Shown here piece by piece: positions 16,152 through 24,704 of a stretch of 64,000 nt of DNA. The notes beneath the pieces are model-generated. The model saw only the letters and a program-made list of their open reading frames with translations, was not told where the DNA came from and ran no database searches. This DNA comes from Chitinilyticum piscinae. Its GTDB lineage: Bacteria > Pseudomonadota > Gammaproteobacteria > Burkholderiales > Chitinibacteraceae. The position numbers and the translations under genes are program-made. The stretch covers positions 156,319 to 220,318 of the forward strand of contig NZ_JADFUA010000006.1 in NCBI RefSeq assembly GCF_015223195.1, written 5' to 3'. How positions within the stretch are numbered: position 1 is the first letter of the stretch; each line of letters starts with the position of its first letter.

Positions 16152-16351
16152 GGCTGTATCCGGTGAAATGGATGCGAATCATTCCGGATTGATCGGCATT
16201 GGCGGTTTGCCGGCCGCTATTCAATCCGGAATCGATCTCATTTGTTTCGCTGGGGAAAACGGGAGGGCGCGTGCAAGCCGTAACGGAGTACTCCGCCGGT
16301 ATCCGTGATACCGGCTGGTTCAGGGGGCTTGCGGGCAGCCGCGAGGCTGCC
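16116..16351 (-). promoter_or_regulatory. Structured leader of the hydrogenase operon (candidate riboswitch, attenuator or small RNA)
   Basis: Read on the minus strand, the 597-base gap upstream of the operon is rich in strong hairpins: 16345-16351 with 16334-16340 (GGCAGCC, 4-base loop), 16308-16314 with 16296-16302 (CCGGTAT), the 12-base palindrome 16284-16295, and a 12-bp stem 16221-16232 with 16181-16192 (ATTCCGGATTGA). They are followed by an intrinsic terminator 48 bases before the first ATG. This looks like a folded leader RNA or a short terminated RNA. I could not match it to a riboswitch class I know. No convincing gene lies in 16076-16672. Confidence 0.5.
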
Positions 16352-16672
16352 TTCATGATGGCGTTGCGCAGGTACACCTCATCCTCCACTGCGTGAATCA
16401 AACTTGCAAGGTATTGATTTGACAGCTTCTATCCGGACTGGGTACGGCCAGTTCTGCAGCAGGGGCAGTAGCCGGTTGCGTACTCGTCCGGTGTTCTTGT
16501 GCAATTTCATGTTCCGCCCGGCATCGGGACAGATTGCCGATTGGCGAATTGCTATTTCGATCCAGTGTAACGATTCGCCTATCGCCAATCTTGCGCGATG
16601 TCAAATAGGTCAAAATGACTAGGTAGAAGAATAGAGGCACATCCCGCACGTGCTTTTTTTGGAGGCCTTCCA

Positions 16673-17572
16673 ATGCACATCCCAACTGAAATGCTTCATG
16701 GCAGCGTCTGTTCCGTCAGTGCTGCTCTTGCGATTGCCGGCATTGCGCTGGCGGCCCACGCTGCCCGCAAGTCGCCGCAACAACCCGGAGTACTGCGTTT
16801 TGCCGCAGTAAGCGCGCTGATTTTCGTGGCGCAGATGCTCAATTTCCCCGTGGCGGGCGGCACATCCGGTCACCTGCTGGGGGGCGTGCTGGCGGCAGCC
16901 TTGCTGGGCGTGCCTTTCGGCGTGCTGGCGATTGCGCTGGTGCTGGGTGTGCAGGCCCTGCTGTTTGCCGATGGTGGCCTTGCCGCGCTGGGAGCCAATG
17001 TGCTGGTCATGGCACTGCTTGGTGCCGGTGCGGGGGGGATGCTGAATCGCTGGCTGCAGCAGCGCGGCCTCTCGCAGCACATGGCGTTGCTGCTGGCCGC
17101 CTGGTTGTCCGTGCTGCTGGCTGCCGCGATGTGTTCATTCCTGCTGGCGCTGGGTGGGGTGGCGGACTGGTCGAGCGTATTGCCGGCCATGCTGGGGGTG
17201 CATGCCCGCATCGGCGCGGGTGAGGCCTTGCTGACCGCACTGCTGGTGCCGCTGTTTGCCGGCAAGCGAAGCGAGGCTGGCAATTGGCAGGCGCTTCTGC
17301 CCGTGCTGGGCGGGGTACTGGTCGCCTTGCTGCTCAGTCCGCTGGCCAGCAGCCAGCCTGACGGGCTGGAATGGGTGGCGCAGCAATATGGCTTCCTGCG
17401 CGAGAGTGCGCCGCTGTTTGTCAGCCCGCTGGCTGACTACAATGTGGCCGCACTGGGTGAGTCGTTCTGGTCAACCGTTCTGGCGGGGCTGGCCGGTGTG
17501 CTGGCAGTGGCGGTGGCGGGCGGGGTGCTGGCCTGGCCGCTGCACCGGCGCAGGATGTGGATCGCGGCGTAG
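16673..17572 (+). CDS. CbiM/NikM-type energy-coupling permease with fused N domain (cobalt/nickel uptake)
   Basis: A 299-residue membrane protein. The N-terminal MHIPTEMLHG has the family's metal-binding Met1-His2 pattern. It is followed by about 6-7 helices with the CbiM motif FVAQMLNFPVAGGTSGHLLG (about residues 50-69) and then a C-terminal CbiN-like segment (PDGLEWVAQQYGF in the periplasmic loop and a last helix). No CbiQ or CbiO gene is adjacent, so it is a solitary CbiMN module or uses distant ATPase subunits. Divergent from the hydrogenase operon, it could supply nickel for HycE. GGAGG lies 9 bases before the ATG. Confidence 0.88.
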   Translation: MHIPTEMLHGSVCSVSAALAIAGIALAAHAARKSPQQPGVLRFAAVSALIFVAQMLNFPVAGGTSGHLLGGVLAAALLGVPFGVLAIALVLGVQALLFADGGLAALGANVLVMALLGAGAGGMLNRWLQQRGLSQHMALLLAAWLSVLLAAAMCSFLLALGGVADWSSVLPAMLGVHARIGAGEALLTALLVPLFAGKRSEAGNWQALLPVLGGVLVALLLSPLASSQPDGLEWVAQQYGFLRESAPLFVSPLADYNVAALGESFWSTVLAGLAGVLAVAVAGGVLAWPLHRRRMWIAA

Positions 17573-17607
17573 TTGGTCTCAGGCAGGCGGTTCACACGGG
17601 CCGCCTA

Positions 17608-18873
17608 TCAGCGTGCAACGGGCAGTTCCTGCCAGCGGGTCGTCCAGCTGCGTGACAGCGATTGCCGGCGCATTTGCCAGTGCTGTGCCTTGCCGCAGCT
17701 GGCAGGCTGGAGCGTGCCGCGCCCCCAGCGCCGGTTGATGGCATCCAGCGTGGCATTCAGCGCCTGCCGCCGTTGCGGATCGGCCAGTTCGGGAAACAGT
17801 GAGGGCTGCTGCAGGCTGGCCGGCTGCAGCGCGGTCAGCATCACGCCCGCCTTGATGTAGGCAGGACCGGGGCGGTAGAGCTGGCTCAGTAGCTGCAAAG
17901 CCTGCCGAGTCAGGGTCAGCGTATCGTCACTGGGCTCCGGCAGGGGGGCGAACAGCTGGGCTGCGTAGAGTGGCTCGCGTTCGCGGTGCGGGCTGCTGCG
18001 GATGAACACGCCGATGGCTGCGGCACAGCTGGCCTGCTGGCGCAATTTTTCGGCGGCGCGCGCGGTGTAGATGCTCACGGCCTCCTGCAGCTCGCCCGCG
18101 TGCAGCACCGGGCGGCCAAAGGAGCGGCTGCACAGGATCTGTTGCTTGTCGGCTGGCGCCTCATCCAGCGCGTGGCAGCGCTGCCCGCGCAATTCCAGCG
18201 CGGTACGCTGCACGACCACGCCGTAGCGCTGGCGCAGCCCTTCCGGATCGGCGTGCATTAGATCGAATACGGTATGTATACCTTCAGAAGCCAATGATCT
18301 CGAAAGCTTCCGGCCTATACCCCATACCTCGCTAACGGGCTCCTCGCGCAGATGCTGTTGCCGGGTTGCGGCAGACAGTGCCGGCCATTCGCAGACACCG
18401 GCGTAGCGGGCATGGCGCTTGGCCAGATGATTGGCCAGTTTGGCCAGTGTTTTGGTCTGGGCAATCCCGACGCATACCGGCAGCCCGGTCCATTGCAGCA
18501 CCGTCCTGCGGATGCGCTGAGCTAGTGCTGCCAGTGGCGCGGGCTGGCCGGCCAGATCCAGAAAGCACTCGTCGATCGAATAGACTTCCTGCTGCGCGGA
18601 GAATTGCGCCAGGATACGCATCACGCGGTTGCTCATGTCGGCGTACAGCGCGTAATTGCTGCTGTAGGCAATGATGCCGTGCTGCCTGGCCAGTGCCTGC
18701 AGCTGGAACCACGGCGCGGCCATATTGATGCCCAGGGCCTTGACCTCGGCGCTGCGCGAAACCACGCAGCCGTCGTTGTTGGACAGCACCACCACCGGTT
18801 TGCCTTCCAGCGCCGGTTCGAATACCCGCTGGCAGCTCACGTAGAAATTGTTGACGTCGACCAGCGCAATCAT
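17608..18873 (-). CDS. umuC: DNA polymerase V catalytic subunit UmuC
   Basis: A 421-residue Y-family translesion polymerase. The palm motif [17 protein letters not shown] is at the N-terminus, with the second catalytic site in [12 protein letters not shown] (about residue 100). The helix-hairpin-helix [11 protein letters not shown] and the C-terminal UmuC-specific region with the [17 protein letters not shown] motif follow. The start overlaps the umuD stop by four bases. It is expressed as part of the DNA-damage response through the umuD promoter at 19351-19378. The length and motifs are complete. Confidence 0.96.
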   Translation of the reverse strand: MIALVDVNNFYVSCQRVFEPALEGKPVVVLSNNDGCVVSRSAEVKALGINMAAPWFQLQALARQHGIIAYSSNYALYADMSNRVMRILAQFSAQQEVYSIDECFLDLAGQPAPLAALAQRIRRTVLQWTGLPVCVGIAQTKTLAKLANHLAKRHARYAGVCEWPALSAATRQQHLREEPVSEVWGIGRKLSRSLASEGIHTVFDLMHADPEGLRQRYGVVVQRTALELRGQRCHALDEAPADKQQILCSRSFGRPVLHAGELQEAVSIYTARAAEKLRQQASCAAAIGVFIRSSPHREREPLYAAQLFAPLPEPSDDTLTLTRQALQLLSQLYRPGPAYIKAGVMLTALQPASLQQPSLFPELADPQRRQALNATLDAINRRWGRGTLQPASCGKAQHWQMRRQSLSRSWTTRWQELPVAR

Positions 18874-19319
18874 GCCGCACTCACCACCCAGGCGGTCACC
18901 ACGCCCCAGATCACCAGCTCCTGCTCGTCACCCAGCCTGATCGGCGGGTAGGCCGGGTTTTCTGCCAGCAGGGCCAGCTGCTGGCCGCGCCGGTACAGGC
19001 GTTTGACGGTGAAATCGCCATCAATGACGGCGATCACGATGTCGTTGTGTGCCGCGCTGCGCGAACGATCGACAATCAGCGTGGCGCCATCGGGAATGCA
19101 GCGCTGCGGATCCGGGCCGGCCATGCTGTCGCCGCCGACGGTAAAGAGGAACGTGGCCTCCGGGCAGGGAACGTAGCGGCGGTTGAGATCGACGCGCTCT
19201 TCGGCCCAGTCTTCGGCCGGAGACGGAAAGCCGGCTGGCACGCGTACGCCGGCCAGCGGAAACTGGCGGGCAGGCGGGGTACTTGCGGCGGCAAACGGGC
19301 CAAGCAGAATGGGGGGCAT
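18870..19319 (-). CDS. umuD: UmuD, LexA-like self-cleaving subunit of Pol V
   Basis: A 149-residue S24 peptidase. RecA-stimulated cleavage would occur at Ala-Gly in [13 protein letters not shown] (about residues 26-38), and the catalytic Ser is in GGDSMAG with Lys in [14 protein letters not shown] at 19319 is preceded by CCGGAG. The promoter just upstream carries the palindrome AGAACGATCGTTCT between the -35 and -10, indicating tight repressor control. umuC follows with a four-base overlap. Confidence 0.95.
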   Translation of the reverse strand: MPPILLGPFAAASTPPARQFPLAGVRVPAGFPSPAEDWAEERVDLNRRYVPCPEATFLFTVGGDSMAGPDPQRCIPDGATLIVDRSRSAAHNDIVIAVIDGDFTVKRLYRRGQQLALLAENPAYPPIRLGDEQELVIWGVVTAWVVSAA

Positions 19320-19350
19320 GTGCTACTCCGGCAGCAAGGGGAATCGCTAC

Positions 19351-19378
19351 ATTATAGAACGATCGTTCTGTTTGTCGA
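19351..19378 (-). promoter_or_regulatory. umuDC promoter with LexA-like operator
   Basis: On the minus strand a perfect TATAAT (-10, plus 19351-19356) and TCGACA (-35, plus 19373-19378) are 16 bases apart. The spacer holds the 14-base palindrome AGAACGATCGTTCT (19356-19369). This matches the GAAC-N4-GTTC pattern of Gram-positive LexA sites rather than the CTGT-N8-ACAG box of most beta- and gammaproteobacteria. Confidence 0.75.
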
Positions 19379-19398
19379 TGACCCCCTGGCGGGAAGGC

Positions 19399-20358
19399 TC
19401 AAGGCTGCTTGCTGGGGGCATCCGGTTTGTCGGCATCCCAGGCCGTGATCTGGCTGGCATTCGCCCGGGTTGCCAGCGTGGTTTCCAGCAGCTCGAGTGC
19501 CGGTTCGGGTTTGCCTCCCTGCCATAAGGCAACCCCGAGCTCGACTGCGCGCCGCCCCATCCGTACCGGATCCTGCCGCGCGGAAACGATCAGCGGCGAG
19601 CCCGCCGAAATGGCCTTGACTGCGGCAGCCGAGCCGTCCACCGAACCGATTAGCGGGCGGCCCAGCCCGGCTTTCTGGATGGCCTGCAGGCTGCCCAGCG
19701 CCTGCCGGTCGTTGATGGTAAACACCGCATCGATCTGGCCGTGAGTTTTCAGCGCCTGCAGCATCGCCGCGTTGCCGCCCCAGACTGAGCCCTTGCCATC
19801 GTCCCGGTCATCCAGCAGACGGATGCCAGGGTGGGCGGCGAAGGCCTGCTTGCAGCCGGCCACCCGATCGATGACGGAGGAAACCGGTGGCCCGTTCTGG
19901 ATCAGCACCCGGCCTTTGCCGCCCAGTTCGCGAGCCAGATGCGTGCACACCAGTTCGCCCGCGCGGACATTGTTGGTCAGCACCGTTTGTGCCGCACCTT
20001 TGACGCGGACATCGGCGCCGATGACGGCGATGCCTTTCTGCCGGGCCTCCTCCAGTACGCCGGCCAGCCCGTCCTCGCTGGAGGCGCTGATGACCAGCAC
20101 CTCGATGCCCTGTTCCATCAGCTCGCGAATCTGGGCGATCTGCCGGCGGGTATCGTATTCGGCCGCGCGGACAGTGAGGCGGACATCGGGATTCATCTCG
20201 CGCGCTTGCAGCTGCACACCGTGTGTGAGCGCGACGAAATAGGGGTTGCCCAGGCTGGCAACGCTTACCCCGACATGCTGGATTTTTCCGGCAGGTGCGG
20301 CGAGGAGCGGCCCGCTCAGCAGGCACAGCAGTGGCAGCAGGCGGCGCAGGACAGACAT
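19399..20358 (-). CDS. Periplasmic sugar-type substrate-binding protein (orphan)
   Basis: A 319-residue protein of the ribose/LacI-type periplasmic binding family. A signal peptide (RRLLPLLCLLSGPLLAAPA, cleavage about residue 22) leads into the first lobe GVSVASLGNPYFVAL, with the hinge-region motif VIGADVRVKGAAQTVLTNN and the second lobe DAVFTINDRQALGS and SVDGSAAAV. No ABC ATPase or permease is adjacent, so it may serve a remote transporter or a chemoreceptor. It is followed on the same strand by umuD, 79 bases away, so it is not in that operon. The substrate cannot be told. Confidence 0.88.
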   Translation of the reverse strand: MSVLRRLLPLLCLLSGPLLAAPAGKIQHVGVSVASLGNPYFVALTHGVQLQAREMNPDVRLTVRAAEYDTRRQIAQIRELMEQGIEVLVISASSEDGLAGVLEEARQKGIAVIGADVRVKGAAQTVLTNNVRAGELVCTHLARELGGKGRVLIQNGPPVSSVIDRVAGCKQAFAAHPGIRLLDDRDDGKGSVWGGNAAMLQALKTHGQIDAVFTINDRQALGSLQAIQKAGLGRPLIGSVDGSAAAVKAISAGSPLIVSARQDPVRMGRRAVELGVALWQGGKPEPALELLETTLATRANASQITAWDADKPDAPSKQP

Positions 20359-20518
20359 GGCAATCTCCGGCAGGGATGTGTCTGCAGTATGTCTGCCGGC
20401 TAGGCTGGCTTACAGCCCGCTCCGGCATCATCCCGATGGGCGGTTTTGCTGCGCCGCAATGACCGGGGGGCCAGGCTTTGCTACAGTCTGGTTTTGCCAG
20501 CGTCTTGCGGAGATCACC

Positions 20519-21679
20519 GTGCTCAATTTCTCCTTCCATGCCCCGACCCGTATCCACTTTGGCCGCGACCAGGTTCGCCAGCTGACCAGCGAAATTCCCG
20601 CCGGCAGCCGGGTGCTGCTGACATCCGGTGGCAGCAGCATCCGGGTCAACGGCGTACTGGAAGCGGTGCTGGCGCAACTGGCGCATTGCACGGTGATCGA
20701 ATTCGCCGGCATCGAGCCCAATCCGGAGTTCGAAACCCTCAGGCGCGCCGTCGAGCTGGGCCGGCGCGAGCAGGCCGACTGGGTGCTGGCGGTCGGTGGT
20801 GGCTCGGTGATTGACGGCAGCAAGTGGATCGCTGCCGCGCTTGATCTGGATCCGGCAATTGATCCGTGGCTGCTGGTTGGCAACAAGACCCGGGTCAGGA
20901 GCGCGCGCCCGCTCGGTGTGGTGCTGACGTTGCCGGCCACCGGTGCCGAAAGCAATCATGTCGGCGTGATTTCCCGCCGCGAAACGCAGGACAAGCAGTC
21001 TTTCCGCAGTGAGCACGTCTTTCCGCGCTTTGCCGTGCTCGACCCCTGTTTTACCTTCAGCCTGCCGCCGCGCCAGGTGGGCAATGGCGTGGTCGATGCC
21101 TTCGTGCATACGCTGGAGCAATACCTCACCTACCCGGTCGATGCGCGCGTGCAGGACCGCATGGCCGAGGGCATTCTGCAGACGCTGATCGAGGTCGGCC
21201 CGCAGACGCTGGCCGAGCCGGGCAATTACGATGCGCGCGCCAACTACATGTGGGCGGCCAATCAGGCGCTGTTCGGGCTGGTCGGCGCCGGCCAGCCGCA
21301 GGACTGGGCCAGCCACGCCATCGGCCACGAGCTGACCGCGCTGTACGGGCTGGATCATGCGCGTTCGCTGTCGGTGATCGTGCCGGCGCTGCTGCAGTAC
21401 TGCCGTGCCGACAAGGCAGGCAAGTTGCTGCAATACGGCCAGCGCGTCTGGGGCTTGGCCGGCAGCGATGCCGGGATCATCGACGCGGCGATCGCCGCGA
21501 CGCGCGATTTCTTTGTGCGCATGGGGCTGCCGGTGACGCTGGCCGAAGCGGGCATTGATGCCGCCGAAGCCGCATTGCGTGTCGAGGCCAATCTGCCGCG
21601 GCACAAGCCGCAGCCGGTTGGCGAGCATGGCAAGCTGACCCCGGCAGACTGCGCCGCGATTGTGCGGATGTCGGTCTGA
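20519..21679 (+). CDS. Iron-containing alcohol dehydrogenase (YqhD/BDH type)
   Basis: A 386-residue group III dehydrogenase that reduces aldehydes with NAD(P)H. The GTG start at 20519 has GGAG six bases ahead; upstream in-frame codons are unlikely to be coding. The N-terminus NFSFHAPTRIHFG and the cofactor motif LAVGGGSVIDGSKW are diagnostic of the YqhD branch. The metal ligands appear in VVDAFVHTLEQYL (D and H), ASHAIGHELTALYG (H) and GLDHARSL (H). Likely role is aldehyde detoxification or fermentation. It stands alone and is followed by tRNA-Gly. Confidence 0.93.
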   Translation: MLNFSFHAPTRIHFGRDQVRQLTSEIPAGSRVLLTSGGSSIRVNGVLEAVLAQLAHCTVIEFAGIEPNPEFETLRRAVELGRREQADWVLAVGGGSVIDGSKWIAAALDLDPAIDPWLLVGNKTRVRSARPLGVVLTLPATGAESNHVGVISRRETQDKQSFRSEHVFPRFAVLDPCFTFSLPPRQVGNGVVDAFVHTLEQYLTYPVDARVQDRMAEGILQTLIEVGPQTLAEPGNYDARANYMWAANQALFGLVGAGQPQDWASHAIGHELTALYGLDHARSLSVIVPALLQYCRADKAGKLLQYGQRVWGLAGSDAGIIDAAIAATRDFFVRMGLPVTLAEAGIDAAEAALRVEANLPRHKPQPVGEHGKLTPADCAAIVRMSV

Positions 21680-21816
21680 TCAGGCTGCTGGCAGGGTATG
21701 GCCATGCAGCTTTTTCAGTAGCTAGGCTCCATGCCTATCGGTATGTAGGTATATTGCATGCGGATTTCGACGCGGTGCTGGCATTCAGTCGCGACTGTGT
21801 TACAATCGCTGCCTCT

Positions 21817-21891
21817 GCGGGCGTCGTATAATGGCTATTACCTCAGCTTCCCAAGCTGATGACGTGGGTTCGATTCCCATCGCCCGCTCCA
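21817..21891 (+). tRNA. tRNA-Gly(CCC)
   Basis: Acceptor GCGGGCG pairs with CGCCCGC. The anticodon loop TTCCCAA gives anticodon CCC, the T arm contains GGTTCGATTCC, and CCA is encoded. TACAAT upstream is a likely -10. A terminator follows at 21901. Confidence 0.96.
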
Positions 21892-21900
21892 GAACACTAA

Positions 21901-21930
21901 AAGCCGGATTCGTCAGAATCCGGCTTTTTT
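21901..21930. terminator. Terminator after tRNA-Gly
   Basis: AAGCCGGATTC pairs with GAATCCGGCTT (11 bp, GTCA loop) and is followed by T6. Flanking A residues let it also serve the convergent gene at 21942. Confidence 0.88.
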
Positions 21931-21941
21931 CATGTCTGCGC

Positions 21942-22691
21942 TCAATCGGCCGGCAAACGGGCGGGCAGTTGCCGGCTGGCCAGCCCGTCCTGCAACTCGC
22001 GCATTGCCTTGGCCGTGGCTTCGGCGCTGCCGGTGACGCTGAATTCGATGTGGGGCCCGGGATGGCGCTCGTTGCCGTAGCTGGGCAGGCTGCTGAAGGC
22101 CACACCCGGGTTGCGCAGCACGACCTCTTCCATCAGCCCGACCAGCTCGCCTTCGCGGGCATCGGGAACGATCAGCGTACGGCAGGTGTCCGGCTCGCCT
22201 ACCTCGAAATGCGTATCCAGTACCCATTCCAGCATTGGCCAGGCCATTTCCGGGAAACCCGGCAGCAGTGCATGCTGGCGGAACCACGCGCCAGCGACCT
22301 GATTGACCGGATTGGGAATCAGCGTGCTGCCTTCGGCAAATTCGGCCATGTGAATGCGGTAGGGGAGAGCGGCCTCCCCAAAGCGTTCATGTATCAGTCG
22401 TGCGGCTTCGGGGTGCTGGCGCAAGGGGACGCCGGCGGCGCGTGCCAGCGCTGGGCGGGTATGGTCGTCCGGGGTGGCGCCGATGCCGCCAAACGCAATC
22501 ACATTCACGCCCGCGGCCAGCGTGCGGCGGAAGGTTTCCTCCAGCTCCAGCGGATCGTCGGGCAGATAGTGGGCGCTGGCGATGCGATGGCCGCGTGCGG
22601 CAAGCCGCTCCTGTGCGGCGGCAAAGTGCCGGTCGCGGCGCCGGCCGGACAGGATTTCATCACCGATGATCAGCAGCTGGAAACGCGCCAT
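21942..22691 (-). CDS. MoaB/CinA-domain (competence-damage type) protein
   Basis: A 249-residue protein of the molybdopterin-binding (MoaB/Mog) superfamily that resembles the N-terminal domain of CinA. Segments LIIGDEILSG, FGGIGATPDDHTRPALA (the GGxGxTxDD motif) and PGFPEMAWPML are visible. A C-terminal region (FSSLPSYGNERHPGPHIEFSV) is also found in YdfA-like proteins; there is no CinA deamidase domain. MARFQLLI follows GGAGCACAGGC. Function unknown, perhaps nucleotide or cofactor metabolism; not obviously linked to the hydrogenase's molybdenum subunit. Confidence 0.82.
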   Translation of the reverse strand: MARFQLLIIGDEILSGRRRDRHFAAAQERLAARGHRIASAHYLPDDPLELEETFRRTLAAGVNVIAFGGIGATPDDHTRPALARAAGVPLRQHPEAARLIHERFGEAALPYRIHMAEFAEGSTLIPNPVNQVAGAWFRQHALLPGFPEMAWPMLEWVLDTHFEVGEPDTCRTLIVPDAREGELVGLMEEVVLRNPGVAFSSLPSYGNERHPGPHIEFSVTGSAEATAKAMRELQDGLASRQLPARLPAD

Positions 22692-22814
22692 GCCTGTGCT
22701 CCGTGAATTTTCGGGTTGCGGCCGGCGCGGGTGTGCCGGTCTAATTCCGTTGTAATGATAAGCCGGAACATCCGTACAATGGTGCTCCGGTTTTACTGAT
22801 CCGACTGGTTGAGA

Positions 22815-23309
22815 ATGATGATCTATCCCGCACCCGAATTCGAAAACAAGATCTGCCCGCCCGAACAACTGGCCGGCCGGCTGGCCAGCTTGCCGCGCCC
22901 GCTGGTGTTTACCAACGGCTGCTTCGACATCCTGCACCGGGGTCACGTCAGCTATCTGGCCCAGGCCCGTGCGCTGGGTGCGGCGATGATTCTGGCGATC
23001 AACACCGATGCATCGGTGCGCCGGCTGGGCAAGGGCGATGACCGCCCGATCAACAGCACCGAAATGCGTGCCGCCGTGCTGGCCTCGCTGGCGGCGGTTG
23101 ATCTGGTGACCTGGTTTGACGAGGACACGCCGTATGAGCTGATCATGCAGGTCAGGCCCGATATTCTGGTCAAGGGCGGCGACTGGACGATTGACCGCAT
23201 CGTCGGCAGCAGCGAGGTGCTGGGTTGGGGCGGTCAGGTGCACTCGATTCCCTTCCTGCACCAGACTTCGACCACGCAAACGTTGAACAAAATCCGGCAG
23301 GCCTCATGA
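22815..23309 (+). CDS. rfaE2: D-glycero-beta-D-manno-heptose 1-phosphate adenylyltransferase
   Basis: A 164-residue cytidylyltransferase-like enzyme that makes ADP-heptose for the lipopolysaccharide inner core. The nucleotidyltransferase signature VFTNGCFDILHRGHVSYL (about residues 31-48), the INTDASVRRLGKG loop and the C-terminal DILVKGGDWTIDRIVGS are intact. Only the adenylyltransferase domain is present, as in organisms with a split HldE. The stop overlaps the start of the MscS gene (ATGA), so the two form an operon. The start is 22815 or 22818; an upstream TTG is possible. Confidence 0.94.
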   Translation: MMIYPAPEFENKICPPEQLAGRLASLPRPLVFTNGCFDILHRGHVSYLAQARALGAAMILAINTDASVRRLGKGDDRPINSTEMRAAVLASLAAVDLVTWFDEDTPYELIMQVRPDILVKGGDWTIDRIVGSSEVLGWGGQVHSIPFLHQTSTTQTLNKIRQAS

Positions 23310-24622
23310 TCGAAAAGCACAATCTCGTTATCGAGCTGATTGCCGATGTCCAGCGCGTCGGCATCCATTCCGCGACATTCTGGTGGCAGCTGGCGGTGGT
23401 TGCCGTGGCACTGGTGGTGGCTGGCCTGATCAGCCGGCAGGTACGGCGCAAAGTGGCCGCGCAGGCGGACACCGCCTCGTCGGCCCTGCGCATCGGTCGT
23501 GAGGGGCTGACGCGAATCTGGTTCCCGCTCAACGCCTTCCTGCTGGTCAAGATCGGCCATCTGGCGCTGCAGCAGTCGATGGCCGGACCATACAAGCTGC
23601 TGTCACTGGCCGCGCTGCTGCTGATGGCGATGGCCAATATCCGCGTGCTGGTCTACGTGCTGCGGCATGTATTCAATAACGCCCGCTGGGTACAGAACTG
23701 GGAGCGCCGCATCGCGCTTGGTGTGTGGGTGCTGTATGCGCTGCACATCATTGGGGTGCTGCCGGAAATCACCGAGTACCTCGACAGCCTGGCGTTCAAT
23801 GTCGGCAAGACGCACATCTCGCTGCTGACCATCATCTACGGCCTGTTCTCGGTGGCGATGACCATGCTGGTGGCCATGTGGATCGGCCGTGAGGCCGAGC
23901 GCCGCCTGATGAAGAGCGAAACGCTGGACATGAATGTCCGAGTGGTGATGGTCAAGGTGATCCAGTCCGCACTGGTGGTGCTGGCGGTGATTGTTGCGCT
24001 GCCGCTGGTGGGGATTGATCTCACCGTGCTGTCGGTCTTCGGGGGCGCCATCGGTATCGGCCTGGGTTTCGGCTTGCAGAAAATCGCGTCGAACTATGTC
24101 TCCGGCTTCATCATCCTGCTGGATCGCTCGATCAAGCTTGGCGACATGATCCAGGTCGACAACCGCACCGGCATCATCCGCGGGCTGACCTCGCGCTACG
24201 TGGTGCTGCGCTCGGCCGATGGCACCGAGGCGCTGATTCCGAATGAAACGCTGGTCACGTCCACGGTGGTGAACCAGTCCTACACCGACCGGTCTATCTG
24301 GGTGGGGCTGCCGGTGCAGGTGGCCTATGGCACCGATCTGGAGCTGGCCACCCGCCTGCTCGCCGAGATCGCCCGCGCGCATCCGCGCGTGTGCGATACG
24401 CCGGAGCCGGGCGGATTTGTCGCCGCGTTTGCCGACAGCGGCATCAACCTCACGCTGGGCTTTTTCCTGCGCGATCCGGAAAACGGCCAGCTGGGGCTGA
24501 AGCACGAGCTGAACATGGCCATCTGGAAGGCCTTCCAGCAGCACGGCATCGAGATCCCGTACCCGCGCCGCGATGTCTATGTGCATCAGGCAGGCGACGC
24601 ACGGCAGGCCGAAACGTTTTAA
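23306..24622 (+). CDS. MscS-family mechanosensitive channel
   Basis: A 438-residue inner-membrane protein. Four to six N-terminal helices precede the MscS pore helix, which reads GGAIGIGLGFGLQKIASNYV (about residues 246-265), followed by the beta domain (LGDMIQVDNRTGIIRGLTSR, VLRSADGTEALIPNE) and a C-terminal alpha/beta domain ending VQVAYGTD...IEIPYPRRDVYV. Length and pore motif fit the YbdG/MscM-like branch. It overlaps rfaE2 by four bases. Likely role: turgor release or ion flow in hypo-osmotic shock. Confidence 0.93.
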   Translation: MIEKHNLVIELIADVQRVGIHSATFWWQLAVVAVALVVAGLISRQVRRKVAAQADTASSALRIGREGLTRIWFPLNAFLLVKIGHLALQQSMAGPYKLLSLAALLLMAMANIRVLVYVLRHVFNNARWVQNWERRIALGVWVLYALHIIGVLPEITEYLDSLAFNVGKTHISLLTIIYGLFSVAMTMLVAMWIGREAERRLMKSETLDMNVRVVMVKVIQSALVVLAVIVALPLVGIDLTVLSVFGGAIGIGLGFGLQKIASNYVSGFIILLDRSIKLGDMIQVDNRTGIIRGLTSRYVVLRSADGTEALIPNETLVTSTVVNQSYTDRSIWVGLPVQVAYGTDLELATRLLAEIARAHPRVCDTPEPGGFVAAFADSGINLTLGFFLRDPENGQLGLKHELNMAIWKAFQQHGIEIPYPRRDVYVHQAGDARQAETF

Positions 24623-24704
24623 GCCGCCTGCACGGCCGCCCGGATCGGAATACACTGGCTTACAGGGCGCAGCCACGCTGCGCCCGCCGTTGCGGAGGTA
24701 AACC

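Noticed and set aside
16072..16401. A 109-codon minus-strand frame in the leader of the hydrogenase operon
   Set aside because: It runs through the hairpins and terminator, has no start signal and no family match, and overlaps the operon's first start codon.
16076..16672. A known riboswitch (cobalamin, molybdenum cofactor or nickel-cobalt) upstream of the hydrogenase operon or cbiM
   Set aside because: I could not find the conserved core sequences that I remember for these classes on either strand.
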